Origin: Neospora caninum Liverpool
Taxonomy: Eukaryota > Apicomplexa > Conoidasida > Eucoccidiorida > Sarcocystidae
Direction: 5' to 3'
Length of the DNA stretch: 64,000 nucleotides
Assembly: GCF_000208865.1 (NCBI RefSeq)
Contig: NC_018387.1
Span: 124,001-188,000, forward strand
Shown here: positions 1-12,627 of the stretch, one piece after another
Layout: each line of letters begins with the position of its first letter
How positions within the stretch are numbered: the first letter of the stretch is position 1
Notes under the pieces: generated by a model
The model's database searches: none
The model's input: only the letters and a program-made list of their open reading frames with translations
What the model was told of the DNA's origin: nothing
Program-made: the position numbers and the translations under genes

Positions 1-2013
1 GTCGGTCTCGCTTCGGCCACACAGTACGCGATGAATCAACAGATAGACCTGCAGCGTCTGTAGTGCAGCGTCTCACTGTTTCGCTAGCAAGAGCCAGTCT
101 CTCGGGCTGCAGTTCGGAAGGAGCCGAGGATCCATGGCGGTCGGCTCCCTGTATCCGACTGTGAGAGGAAATAAAACTGCGAGTTTGGAACGCGGCGGTG
201 CGCTACGGCCCGCGCGTCCGGTGTATCTTTCTGCAATCCTAGGGGGGACTACTGGGTTGGGCGGCACCATGGATTCGGCAGAAAAAGAAAATTCCGAGCC
301 GGGCGGTGGTGCCCTCTCCGTGGCAGAACAGTGGCAAGGTGACCCGCGGTGCATCAATACAAGAGAGAACAATCTGTAGATGCCTTTCTTGCAACACGTT
401 CCTTCGCTACCGCTCTCTCGTTGGGCGAAGTCTAGGCGAGAAAAAAACTCTGTGTGCTCCCTCTGTGGTTCCTGGCTAGAGAGCACAGGCTCTGTTGCAT
501 CGTGAGAACGACGGCTTACCGGCTGATTGCTTGAGGCCCCCCCCAAGTTTCATCCGCCGACCTGGAGCAATGGAAGGCTCTCAGATGACTGAAAGGAAAC
601 TCTGCGCATTCGTCCACATTTTTGCCGCCACAAGACGCACCCCACTAACCGGTCCTCGGCCACGTCTTGCTGGAAAGACTCTTTCACAGAAGTGTGGGGA
701 CAGACTACAAGTCACCCCGTGGCATGGTTTCCAACTCTCGCAAGTCTCGGTCGTAACCGCGCCAACGCCCTTGCTGAACGGAGCAACCGCAGTGCACGAC
801 ACTGCATGTCCATCGCATTTTTTTTTTACATCGAACCAGCTTGCTAGCTGCGTCCGACTCTGAGATGCAGCGACGGGAAGCTTTTCCGGTGGACGCGTCT
901 CTGATTGTATGTGCCTAGTACAGCGCCGGGGGGGCTTTGGATGGCCTCGAGACTCTTTAAGTAGTATGGGGTGTTCGAGAGAGCGGCATGGACGAGTACT
1001 TCCCCTGTCGCTTCCCGCAACCTCTCTTGCAGGTCAGCATTCGCAGATATCGTCGCCGCTACTGTGTTTCGCTAGCAACCGGATGGGAATGTGGAACTGA
1101 GTGGCAAGTGTTTTTAGCTGCTATTGTTGTGAAAGCAGACTGAGAAATTCCTGGCGTACTGCAGTTAGATCTGCACTACGTTGTTAGACCGACGTTTCGC
1201 TTCGTAGCTCTCAAGGAAGCGGGTGCAGTGTAGTGTGGGGGCCGCGTGCCGCCACGCACGGGAATACGTTTGCATAGCTTGGATTCACCCGTTCAGAATA
1301 TTTCTTGCTCAGTCTGAATTACTGGATCCTACGCGTGTCGGACCTCCTCTTTGTGATCTTTTGCCTTTCGCTACAGCGAACGTCCGCGCTCCTTGGGGGG
1401 TCCGTTGCTTCTATCGGCATCATAGGTAGCTGCTTCGCGCGTGTCCGTCTGTCACTCATCTCGCGTTGCACGATTCGAGAGTCCGGCGTGCGTCTGCATC
1501 TCAGTTAGGTGAGGATCGGGAACGCACTACCTGCGGCGTGCAGAGCATATTTTCAAGAAGGCCAGTCGCCTCTCTCTCTGCCGTTCCAAGCTAGTTTCGT
1601 CGCGCAGTTCCTGGTGGTCCGATTCTCGGTCAGTGAGCGGCGCTCCTAGACTATCCGCCATTGCTTTTCGAGCAAACTCCTCTTGCATAGAGAGCTCAGG
1701 GCGCTGAACTGATGAAATCGCGATTCTCCATCAGAAGACCGCGCCCTGTGTCTGTTGAAACTGCGGAACGGCAGACTCGAGAGGTGAAGGCGTGCCTGGC
1801 TCCTAGGTGGAATTCATGGACGAACGCTCCAACCGAGTGCTGCTGTGTCCATTGGAAGCTGTCCGTGGTGGCCTGAGTTGCGAGATCACTCCCGCAGCCG
1901 CAGGTGTGCCCAGAGGGTTCGATTGCCCGACGCAGAGCTTCGGTTTGTGCCGAGAGATGTTCTCGCTGCGCCTGTCTTTTTGCGGGGCTTTGTGCCGCTT
2001 CGAGAGCGCCACT
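1..2013. other. 5' flank of MAF1, no gene seen
   Basis: I see no convincing coding exon here. Open frames are short and have no family resemblance. The stretch probably holds the promoter and 5' untranslated leader of MAF1. Two CGTCTCW sites at 69-75 and 896-902 are reverse complements of WGAGACG, a motif reported in Toxoplasma promoters, but their function here is only a guess. A coding frame in phase with MAF1 extends back to 1807, but it starts at GTG and would bury the signal peptide, so I treat it as leader. Confidence 0.5.
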
Positions 2014-3719
2014 ATGCACGTGAAAAGGGAGCGCGTCTCGAGATGCCGGGTATATGTCCTGTGCGCAGCAGTCTGCTGCTTGCTGGGCGTACTGGCCCCG
2101 GGTCTCGGTTATGAGACCGATGACAGGATCGCGGAAACCATGGCGCCAGCTGACATTGATGAAGTTCCCGTTCAGGAACGCAGAAATAACGTCGAGGAAC
2201 AGAGCGAGGGGATTAGACTGCAGACGCAGAGATCAGCTCCACACAGCGGCCGCTCTAGGGGTTCTTTCGTGTCACGAAGAACGTCGGCGTTGACCTCGAA
2301 GTTGAGGAGGAACCGGAAGGCCATTGTTATGGGAGTAGTTGGCGTGGCCGCAGTCTTGGCTGCGCTGTATGTAGCCAGGCGATGGTGGACGCAGAAACCA
2401 AGAGAACCAGGAGATTCCCCCCCCCCTGAAGAACCAGGAGATTCCCCACCGCGCGCTGGAAAACCGAAAGCTCCTTCCCAACCCCCTACGGAGCGTCGAG
2501 ATGTTCCCACCGGGGTCCGCCAGGTGGGGGCTCGTGACCTTCCAGCACCGCCGGCCTCTCACACAGCGCTACTGGCGTGCTTGGAGAACAGGCAAATAGA
2601 ATTTTTTGGACCGTCGAATTCCCCCCACGGCTTCACACCACTCTACGATCCGGAGCCACAGAAGCGCGTTGCAATGGTGGACGCGGGGACGAACGCGCTG
2701 TTCATTGGCGGGGCGGGAGTAAACGGGGAGGTGGCGAGGCTGCTCACCGAGGAGGCAAGAAGGCACGAGGTCCGGCTGACCCCTGAACAGCTCTCTGAGC
2801 ACAGTAAACGAGTCCAGGAAGATTTGCTTCGACTCGCCGTACAACATCCGAGAACTTTGATAGAGCTAGACACTGGCGCCCGTTCCCCGGTTTTCGCCAG
2901 GTCTTACGGCTTCGTCAGCGTTGTCCCAGGAACCGGATGGGACGAGTCCCAAACGGGGAGGAACGTCGGTGCGACGTTCATCCACATTCTGAAGGATGAA
3001 GTCACTCCGTACGGCGATCCGAAGAACAACGCCATGGTGTACACCGTTGCACCCTCAGGCAACGCGCCTGACGCCTCGTATTCTCAGGCGTGTAAGTCCG
3101 GGCCATCGCCCGTGAAGAACGCTGGCGCGGTGTCTTTGCACCTCCGCGTCACTTCCGTGATAGTTGTTTGTCGTGTTGTTCTGTGGAACCACTCACGGCA
3201 GGCATCACTCTTCGAACTGCGTGCGAGAGAAAGTACCCCGTGCAGGATTGAAAGAAAGGGGGGGGAAGTCAGAATCGGACGACGTGTCGTTCTCTGGCGT
3301 CGGGGTGCCTGGCGATTTCTTTTGGGTCCCCTGCGTGTGTGCCAGTATACCTAGACCCTGAGCCGTGTGTATGGCCATGTCGCTGCATCTCTGGAGTGGG
3401 CGTATTCTCTTGCGTATTTTTGTGATCAGATCAGGCCACGATTAAGGGCGTTGTTGGAGCTGTTTCAGAGTTCAACAGAACGCCGGAAGGAGAACAGAAC
3501 CCAATCGAGGCGATCCGTATGCCTTTTTTGGGAGCCGGGTACTTTAGGGGGGAACGCGACCTGCAGTCCATTGGCAGGTACAACGCCGTAGGGACTGCTG
3601 AGGCCGTCTCACAGTATGAACCGACTTTCGATTTTCAGTACATGTACGACCCCAGCGGCGCCCTCAAGGACGGTTTCTGGCACGTTGAACACCAGCTTTG
3701 GTCTGGTGGAAAAGGCTGA
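2014..3719 (+). CDS. MAF1: Mitochondrial association factor 1 (MAF1) homologue, 2 exons
   Basis: Exons 2014-3091 and 3430-3719 encode 455 residues; the intron 3092-3429 begins GTAAGT and ends TCAG. In Toxoplasma this is a dense-granule protein of the parasitophorous vacuole membrane, and some paralogues tether host mitochondria. Visible parts: signal peptide 1-32 (hydrophobic VYVLCAAVCCLLGVLAPGLG), a basic linker, one membrane helix at about 103-123 followed by ARRWW, a proline-rich stretch with two EPGDSPP copies (about 130-165), then the conserved C-terminal domain from about 190. That domain contains FGPSNSPHGFTPLYDP, VDAGTNALFIGGAGVNG and HSKRVQEDLLR, and in Toxoplasma it is reported as macro-domain-like. 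ATG 2014 was chosen because it places the signal peptide at the N-terminus. Splicing at 3091/3430 restores the A-Y junction of Toxoplasma MAF1. Only one copy lies in the window. Family assignment is firm; the mitochondrial tethering activity of this copy is not implied. Confidence 0.93.
2406..2450 (+). repeat. Duplicated EPGDSPP-coding unit in MAF1
   Basis: Two near-identical direct copies of a unit encoding Glu-Pro-Gly-Asp-Ser-Pro-Pro lie back to back in the proline-rich linker just after the MAF1 transmembrane helix. Proline content of this linker differs between MAF1 paralogues in related species, so copy number here is worth noting. Confidence 0.7.
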
Positions 3720-5374
3720 AGTGTCAAGAATTCCTTAGCAACTACAAATACCACGCCACCGAATGGCGAAGGCAGCTGCGACTTCGTTCCACGACATGCA
3801 ATAAAGTGAAAGGCGCCGCGCGCGAGGCGGATATTCGGGAAAAAGCTGTGCGTGGAAACGTCAGACCTTTGCGGAGAGGCATCTCTCTCCGCGTGTTTTC
3901 TCTGCCTTGTTTGGCGCTTTCGCTTGAAAACCAAGCAATTCACCGGCCGGCGTCGCAGTGCGGCTCCTGACCGCGTTCCCTGCGCGCCTACCTCCCAAAA
4001 GCGGGTGATGACCTAACTCTCAAGGGAGGGGTTCCACTTTGTTTTTACGTGCCTGAAGGAGGCTACGAACGTTTACTTCCCTGCTCTTTACATGCACTCC
4101 CGTTTATAGCAGGGGAGTCCGGGGGTGAGCTGTGTACAGGGTGGAGCTGTTACAAGATTCGCCATGCCACCTAGCCGGCGTGAACCGCGAAAAATATCAG
4201 GTTCTTCACAGTATCGTCATCGAGGGACAGGACACATCTTCGAGGTCCGTGCACTTCGTGTCGCGCAATGTTTAAACCCCGGGGACGCGTGCAAAAATCA
4301 TGTCGGGGAGGAAGGATGCTTTCGCCTGGAGCATTTTTGCCGAATTTCGCGTCTCGTGTGCCCGTGGGGACATGCCGGACTATCAGAAACCGGATAGATT
4401 TTTGTGTATGAAGAGGCTCGAGTGTAACGGTAGTACTATCAAGCCTCTTTTTTCAAATAGATTTCAAGGGAATCATTGACATTCAACCTCGCTGCTACAG
4501 GAGAGAGTCGCTTCGCTTGCAAGGCAGCTCGCAATGCGTGAGTGTAACACGAGCAGCGTTCGAAAGGACACTCACGGTGAGTCCCTTCGTCTAAAGTATG
4601 GGAGACCACATTTTCCCGATAGTGTTTTCGTGCATTTGCGATATCTGTCTTCGCGCGAAAACAGTGACAAAGCGAGAGAGAAATCACGGGATACGCCTCG
4701 CGGCTCTCTCTCCCCGAACCTTTGACAAACACATGCGATATATGACAGAAACGTGTTGGCACGACCAGCTAGGGAAACACGTTCACCGGGCTTCCTGCGG
4801 CTGCCTCCACGCATTTCTCCCACAGAAAAAGCATTGCACAGAAGAGCGAACGTTGCAACCTGTCCCAGGGAGTGTAAGTGCACCTCAGCCTGGCCCATTT
4901 GGCCAAGTCTACTTGTCGAAACTAGCCGCACAACCTACGACCTTTTGCCATCGCGCGCACAAATAAACTATACATGGAAGGGCACGCGCGCGGTAAAGAG
5001 AATGCTCCAAAAGCACGCAGACGCCCACTTCCCCCAGAGTCTCGCGGGGCATACTCCGGTTCTTCCTGGCGCTTTACCGGGACTGCCGATACACTGCAGC
5101 AAACCCGGGTCACTCCACCCCCAGCTACGAACAGACAGATGACCGGTTGACATGCGCACGCATACACGCGTATCTATCGCTATAAGGAGATTTCTCATCT
5201 ACTGCACACATTCATCTTTCTTACAGTCGAAATGGAAGAACGAAGTGTGCGCGCAGTCAATGACACGCACAAGATTGCTGAGATACCACGCGTGGCGCCG
5301 CTCGCATTTGCCGGGCGAGAGGCCACAACAAAAACTCTATCGACACGGCGCAGTGCCGTTTTCACCAGATACCT
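3720..5374. other. Convergent spacer between MAF1 and GNAT gene
   Basis: The space lies between the 3' ends of two converging genes and should contain both 3' untranslated regions. Open frames are short and overlap on both strands without codon bias or family resemblance. I see no RNA gene or repeat array. Confidence 0.5.
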
Positions 5375-7021
5375 TTATTTCTTCTTCACCTGCCCACCGA
5401 CACACGCACGCCGTCGCAACTGCATCTCCATGTACACTTGAGGCGCCGACAGTTCTTCTTCCGGCAAGGGAATGTCGTCGTGACGTTTGAAGCCCAGCGC
5501 CGTGTAGAAGCCAACCGCTGAGGAAACGCCCAGCGGGGAGGAAAGAACCGAGTGTGGCACAAACTCAGCGACGGACAGACAGACACAGGGAGCAGTTTCC
5601 AGTTCCAGCAAAAGCAAACGACGCCACGGCGGTCAAGAGACGAGCGGGGGCGCCCAGCACACTCCACGCCAAAAAACGAAAGAACGGACCACCGGTAGAG
5701 ATTCCCTTCCGACGGCAGAGAGAAAGGCACACCTAGCAAATATGCTGATAGCGGCGGGGCCTTGTCGAGCGAACCCTTCCTCAAACGAAGACCTGAGCGC
5801 TGCGTCGTTTTTCGGTCGCTCGCTGAATGTTTCCAGTTCCGGCTGCTTGCAAATGTTCGGGTTCAGAAGTGCCCTGGACTCTCCTGAATAGATTCTGAAT
5901 GCACTTATTAGGGGCAAAAAGCCACAAGCGGCTTTTTCGATCTGGAAAAACTCAAATCTAAACCCTTCGTCCAACACTACCCACAACGAGCTCCGCTTAC
6001 CGGGCTTCAAGGCAGACAGGTTGATCGAGGTCAACCCCCTGTTGCTTTTCGCAACCTGGATGATTCCCTTCACGAGTTTCTTCCCGTAACCGCGTCCTCG
6101 GCAGTCTTCGAGAACGGCGATCTTCCCCACCTGCAGCGCCTGCAGCGTCAAGTCGATGCGATACACGATGAACCCGAGGCATCGACGAGCCGGAGTTGAC
6201 GGGGCCTCGGTCAAAATGCGGAGGCGCCACTTCTTCTTCGAGGTTACTTCGAGACACTTTTGCTCAAAAACGCGCAGCGACAGAGCGTTGCTCTCGTCCA
6301 GCAGCGTCTTCATTGCCGGATCGTGCAAACGCGCCACGACGTCGTCGACTACGACCGTGTCTTTGCACGAGGGAAAAGAAGCGGAGGAAAAATCGGCCTC
6401 TCTACGGACTTGTACAGTCGTCTGCTCCTCTTCTTGGCCTTCCTTCTCTCCCTCCCTCTCCGCGTCTCGCGCGGTTCCCAACTGTTCACCGCCCGCTCGC
6501 GAGGCTTCCTCTCGCAAAAAATCTGCGCGCTCCGCCGAATCGCCTTCTCCTAATCCCGATCGCGTACCCCTCGCTGGAGCGTCTTCTCGCGCGTCCTTCC
6601 TCGCGTTCGCTTCTCCCTCTCCCTTTCCTTCCCCCCCCGCCCTTAGGCCCTCCCCCAGGCTGGCCGCTCGGGTCTCGCCGCTTGCCTTCTCTGCCGCGAT
6701 GCTCGACGCGCCTCTCCCTTCTATCGCGCAGTCTCCCCATCCTGCACGGGTGTCCGTTTTCGCCTCTCCTGCAGCGCGTTTCTCCTCCGTTTCAACTGCC
6801 GAGCGCCTTTCCGTCAGTCCCTGTTTGGTCAGACAGGAGACGGCGGAGAAGAAGGCGGCTGCAACGGAAACGACAGCCGCATCGTCGGCGCCTTTCCCCC
6901 TCGCCCCTCGCACGCCCGGGAAGCTGAACCAGCGAAGACCCCTGCCCCGCCGCTCTTCGCTGTCTGGGGCGCAGCCGATGCCGCCCTCTTGCCGCAACGC
7001 GTCGCCCGAGGCAAGCAACAT
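5375..7021 (-). CDS. GNAT-family N-acetyltransferase, 2 exons
   Basis: Exon 1 is 7021-6001 and exon 2 is 5517-5375 on the minus strand, giving 387 residues. The intron starts GTAAGC and ends CTCAG, and the join is phase 1. The catalytic GNAT fold occupies roughly the last 160 residues. The acetyl-CoA loop is visible as CRGRGYGKKLVKG (about 306-318), preceded by the strand LQVGKIAVLED. The splice creates INLSALKPAVGFYTALGFKR, the classic GNAT motif B ending (A-x-x-FY-x-x-LGF). About 200 residues before the domain are Ala/Glu/Arg-rich, low complexity and probably disordered. The domain transfers acetyl from acetyl-CoA to an amine; the substrate is not evident. Glucosamine-6-phosphate or protein N-terminal acetylation are both possible. 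I chose the ATG at 7021 because upstream sequence in frame looks like leader. The start is less certain than the domain. Confidence 0.8.
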
Positions 7022-9185
7022 GGAGGCGGAAAGAGACACAACTCTGACGAAACGGAGACAGGGCGACAGCGAGAAGCGCGTCGGGAAAGAAGGCCCAAAG
7101 CAGACGAACGGCAGAAACAGAGAGAGGCGGAGAGGTTTCGAACGGAGGGTCACAGGAAGCGACGGAGCCCAACACGGATGGCGAGAGCGCGAGGAAGCGA
7201 ACAGGCCGGGTAGATTCGAAAAAGGACCAAACAGGTGTTTTTCACGAGGAACCAGCCACAGAGCTGTCCGTGTAGATCGCTTTTTCCGGGAGAAGGCGAC
7301 GGCGCAGCATACGCGGAGAGGCGAAAAAGGTCCAAGAGAGGGCACGCCTCTTCTCGCCGACTCAACAGAGTCCTCTCCGCCTCGAAATTCTTCCGCTCGG
7401 GAAAGGGCCCTGGTGAACCTTGTGTGACAGGCGGTTCGTGCGTTGCTAGTAGCCCGCAAAAATTTGGAAGACGCGTCAGCGACGAAGCCCTACATCGCTC
7501 TTTCCTCCGCAAAAAACTCCTGCAAGTTCTGTCTCCCACCGGGCGCTTTTTTCCTGCGGCGATGCCGCCAGTTCAGCCACGGGGGAGTGATCAGTGGAGA
7601 GGCGAAGACGTCAAGTCCTCCTGTGCCCCGAGGTTCAGACATCCAATCTAGCATGCAAAAAGGGAGGAGGCGGGAAGAAAAAGAGAGAAGCCCTCCCAGC
7701 GACAGCCCTCCCTCCGCTGGCGTTTTTCGCGGGCGCCTCTGGAATTTCGCCGAGCGGTGCTGACGGAACGGCAACCGCTCCGTGACAAAAGCGCCCCGTA
7801 CGAGAGGCGAAAGCACACGGCTTCCCGGCTCTCTGTGCAGGCGCCGAGTTCTGCCGAGACGCGCCGAGTGGCGAGAAACCCGAGAGGCAGAAACAGACCA
7901 GTGAGAGGCGTAACCAGCCCTGTTGCGCGTCCGGCTTTCCTCGCGCTCCCCCGAGGCCCGCCCAAACCCGAGAGTGAGGGAAAGGGCGAAGCGATAAAAA
8001 CATGAAAACGACGGCGAAAGACTCCCGGTGTCGAGAGCCGAAACCACTCGAGAGGAGGCAGAGCTTCGAGGAGAGCGGGGTTTCGCGAGACAACCTGCGG
8101 CCGGGGTCTGCGTAGCTCCGCGAGAAGGAATATCTCGGGGGGGTTTTCTGTTGCGAGGGGCGCACGTCTGGAGAGCGGAGGGAACTCGCCTGGGGTTCGC
8201 CTGGAGAGCGCGAAGCAACTTCGGCGCAGAGAGCAGAAGCAAAAGCGAGAAAACCGACGGGGGGAACAGCCAAAATGTGCGCGACTGAGAAAGAGGGGTC
8301 GGCTCGGCGCTGGGATATCGCCGAAGAAGCGCACGAAAAATGTCTACGGGGGCCGTGTCTCGTTGTCTTGCGCGCAGAGTTCGGGGGTTTGAACCTTCGA
8401 AAAGGGGACGGCGAGGGAAAAGGGATGCGCGGAGAAGAAAACGCGGAAATCGCGGGAAAAAACTCGGGCGTGCACAGAGTCGAGTGCCGCCATCCAGAGC
8501 CCACGTGACTCGGCAGCTCTATCGAGAAAGCTCGAGCGCGGCGCTTCGGCTTATAGACGGGGTAAATGGCGAGCCGCGAAAGGTTCCGCTTGTTTCGGCG
8601 TGGCGCGGGAGAGAGAGAGACGGGAAGGACGCCGGTTTTCACCAACGCGTAGGGAAGAAGTTCATTCCTTTTGCGTCTCTCCTCTCTACTCTATATATCC
8701 GGATTGAAAAAACTGCGGAGGAGGAGGGCGGTGTCTGCGCCCAGCCACGTCTGAGTAGTTCCCTGTTTTTCCCTAGTCTAACCGCCGTAGTCGAGCAGGC
8801 CCGAAGTCGTGTCCGCAAACACAGAATCTCTCTGAAGCAATAGTTGTCTTGTTCGCGTTTTTCCACAGAATATGCAAGCTTAGCTGTGCGGAAACCATTT
8901 CTCGCGACACACTCCCCGCGCGCGAGCTCCAAGCCGTGTGTGCGCTTTCATCGAGAGTTCCTTCCTTCTGTCTTGTCTTCTTCGTTTCCTCCCGCTTCCC
9001 GTCTCGCTGTCTGGACACACCGTCTGCGTCCTCTCCTCCACAGAGTTTCTCACGGGGATTCGCGCGGCGTCCCTCTGCGCCTTTCTTTGCCGTCGCCCCT
9101 TCGTCGCGGCCCGAGGGTCCGTCGCGCCGTGTCGGTTTCCGTCTACTCTCTTTCTGCCATCTTTTCGTCAAAATTTCCACGCAAG
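7022..9185. other. Divergent spacer between GNAT gene and STE24
   Basis: This 2.2-kb GC-rich stretch lies between divergent starts. Long open frames occur on both strands (for example 7635-8645 minus), but they overlap each other, are rich in Arg/Ser/Pro and resemble no family. They look like by-products of high GC content in two long 5' untranslated leaders and a shared promoter region. Confidence 0.5.
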
Positions 9186-12100
9186 ATGGGGCTGCTGACG
9201 CTCCCTCACTGGTTTTCGAACGTGCCTTGGCTGCACGTGTATCTGGGGTTCTCCCTCTCGGTCGAGTGCTTCGAGCAGTACTTGAACACTCGGCAGCTGA
9301 AAAGGTACGACGCCCCGAAACCGCCTGCGAAGCTGGCGCACCTCGTGACGGAGGAGGAGTACGCCAAAAGCAACGCGTACAACAAAGACAAGATGCGCTT
9401 CGGCATCTTCTCGTCGCTTTTTCAGACGTCCATCTCGCTCATCTCCACTGCCTGCTTCCTCGGCCCGTACTTGTGGCGGCTGGCCGGAACGCTCGTCGGA
9501 AAGAATGGAAACGAATACACGCAGTCCCTCGTCGACCTCGCCCTCAGCGCGGTGATCGGCGAGTGTATCTCCACCCCCTTCCAGCTGTACGGGGACTTTG
9601 TCGTCGAGGAAAAACACGGCTTCAACAAAAAAACGCTCGCCCTCTTTTTCAAAGACAAACTCCTCAGCCTCGGCTTGACGAGTCTCATCGGCGGACCCGT
9701 CGCCTACGCCGCCATCTGGCTGATCAAGTGGGGGGGAAAATCCTTCTATCTCTGGGTACCGACGCCACACGCAAACACGAAAAGCGCTCCGGAGCGCCCG
9801 ACTAACCCGCAAACAAAAACACACATTCACGGCAGCTTCTCCGCTCCTCCACACAAACATGTATCTACAGTGTACGCGTAGATGCGATGCATCTACGGTA
9901 AGCATATATATCTGTGTTCTAGATGTATCTAACGTATCTACGGTATGCCTTTTCAGATGCATATGTGCATATATATATGTATATATATTTATATATATGG
10001 ATGTATATATATATATATAGATGTATATATATTTATATATATAGATGTATGTATACATATACATATATATATATATATATATATGTATACGCATATGTAT
10101 ATGCAGGGCCGTTCGGGGATTTTTAAGTGGAAAGAGACACAGATACATGGGGTGATAGATGCGCATCGAAGCGCCAAAGAAGAAGGTGATTTGTGCTGCT
10201 TTTCCACTGGCGAAGAAACTCTCGGAGAAAGTCAAAAGTAGCGCGGCCTCGGGCGACTGCCGCCTCTGCGTGAATGTGACGCGCGCGGATTCTGTCTCGA
10301 CAGTGTCTCCGTTCTGACGCAGCTCTGGGGCTTCTCGGTGGCAACGGTCATTGCGATGATGTTCATCTACCCGAATCTGATTGCGCCGCTCTTCAACAAA
10401 TTCGAGCCTCTGAAGGACGAAGAGCTCCGAGGCAAAATCTGCGACTTGGTGAGAGGAAGGCGACCTGAGAACACGCCGGAGTCTTCTGTTGCGTCGCGCC
10501 GTGTGTCCTCGCGACGCTTCCCCTTCTTTTCCTCCCTTCCTCTTCTACACAGAAGGGAGAAAAAGGGAAGCGATGGGACGTAAGAAGAGACATAGGAAGA
10601 GATGGAAAGGCACAGACTAGGAGATGGAGGGCGCGCGTTTTGTCTTCGCTGAATCTCTGCCACTTAGTTGTTCGGTTCCGTCTCTCGCCGAGGAGAGAGA
10701 CAGGGCGGCAGAGGAGCCTTTCTCTGTCTCTTGAGGCTGCACCGTTTGCGTCGCGTATTGAGCGTCGCTGCGCAAAGCTGCAAACCGTCTCTGTTCACAA
10801 ATCCGTTCTTCGTCGCAGCATCGGGCGCAGCGCCGACCACGACATGAAATTCCTTAAAATGAGTCATCGCGAGTTCCCACTCGTGCACTTGCACGTCTGA
10901 CGAAAAGGTGGGTATATATGTGTGGCGTCAGAGAGTCGCTGTCGCGTGTCGTGTCTGTTTTGCTTTAGGCAAAGAAGCTGGATTTCCCCCTCACAAAATT
11001 GTACGAAATGGACAACTCCAAGCGCTCGGGACACAGCAACGCGTATTTCTACGGCTTCTGGTGGTCAAAGCGAATCGTTCTTTACGACACTCTCCTCCAT
11101 CTGCCTCACGACCAAATCCTCGCAATTCTCGGTAAGAACGCAAAAACGCCTTCTTGCTTGCGTGACCATTCACAAACGAAGAGCTCCCTCATTCTCCCTC
11201 TTCCTCTCCCTCATTCTCCCTCTTTCTCGTTCTCCCTCTTCCTCTCTCTCATTCTCCCTCTTTCTCGTTCTCCCTCTTCCTCTCTCTCGTTCTCCCTCTT
11301 CCTCTCTCTCGTTCTTCCTCGTCCTCTTTCTCGTTCTCCCTCTTCCTCTTCCTCTGGTGTTTCGCTCGTCCTGGGTTGTGGGTCGGCCACCGGTTTCGTT
11401 TTTGCAAGCGAGTTTGCGGAACCAGTTGCAGTGCATTCTGTTTTTTAGGTGAGACATCGGTCTCTGTGGTCTCCTCGAGTCCCTTTGGACGCGCGCCGAA
11501 TGCCGGTCGGTGGGCGGATGCGATCCTTCTCGCGGTTCCCGTGTTCCGGCGTGTCAGGTCACGAGATGGGACACTGGAAGAAGAACCACACAACAAAAAT
11601 GATGGCCGTGAATTTCCTCCAGCTGTTCTGCACCCTTTACCTCTTTGGACTCGTCATGGGAAGCGACGCTCTCTTTGACAGCTTCGGCTACACAGACACC
11701 CGCGCCTCCGTCGTCGGCCTCAAACTCTTCAGCAACATCTTCCTGCCTGTAAGGCAACGCCCCTCTTCATACTCGCAAAGACCCTCACGAACGCCACAGA
11801 GGATGCACATGCTCACGCAACACGCACCGCGGAGACCTACGAACACACATCTCCATTTCATCTGTACACGAACGCCACACACACACACCCAATATATATA
11901 TCTATATATATCTATTTATCAATATAGGTATATGTATAGCTATATAGATATATATATATATATATACAGGTGTAGGTGAACGGAGATATTTAGATATGTA
12001 TGTATGCCTTTGTTTTTGTGGAAATTCAAAGACATGTCACAGCTTTGCCATCCCCTTTCCGGGTCTTTCACGTTCTCGCGTGTTTTTCTGCTGCCTGGTG

Positions 12101-12582
12101 CACCAGTTCTGTGGAGGCAAAACGAAGCCTGTGTGTCAGAAGGTGTAGACGCGTGTCACGGAGCGGCTCTGCGCACGGGCGACGGTTGCGTTGCGTCAGT
12201 GGTGTGGCAACGCGTTCGAAATGCGGGTTCTCTGTGCGCATCCTCCTCGGTTCAGGTGAACACCTTGATTTCGCTTATGATGACGATTTACTCCCGAAAA
12301 AACGAGTTCGAAGCGGATGCATTCGCCTGCGAACTGGGGTACTCGGAGCCTCTCAAGCAAGGCTTGGTCGCCATTCACGCCGAAAACAAATCGTGCCTTG
12401 ACCCTGATCCCTGGTACGCCTGCTCACATAAAACTGGCGAAAGCACCGATGCAAACGCGACGGTACCTCTCGATACATGCTTAAAATGCACGGGTGAAAC
12501 ACAGATATACACTTGTAGAGTTCCAAGGTAGATGACTGGGTGGAGGAACGGTCTATTTATCTACATATGTATACATAGATAT

Positions 12583-12627
<45 letters not shown>

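Noticed and set aside
1807..2013. Upstream in-frame extension of MAF1 starting at GTG
   Set aside because: Nuclear eukaryotic genes rarely start at GTG, and the extension would move the clear signal peptide to an internal position.
3092..3429. Read-through of the MAF1 first exon to 3354 as a 515-codon protein
   Set aside because: The sequence after 3091 is the intron; it lacks MAF1 similarity, while splicing to 3430 restores the conserved C-terminal end.
6156..7427. 423-codon plus-strand frame opposite the GNAT gene
   Set aside because: It is antisense to the low-complexity coding region and is rich in Ser/Pro/Arg, as expected from a GC-rich shadow.
7635..8645. 336-codon minus-strand frame upstream of the GNAT gene
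   Set aside because: It has no domain, is overlapped by other equally long frames, and sits where two leaders and promoters are expected.
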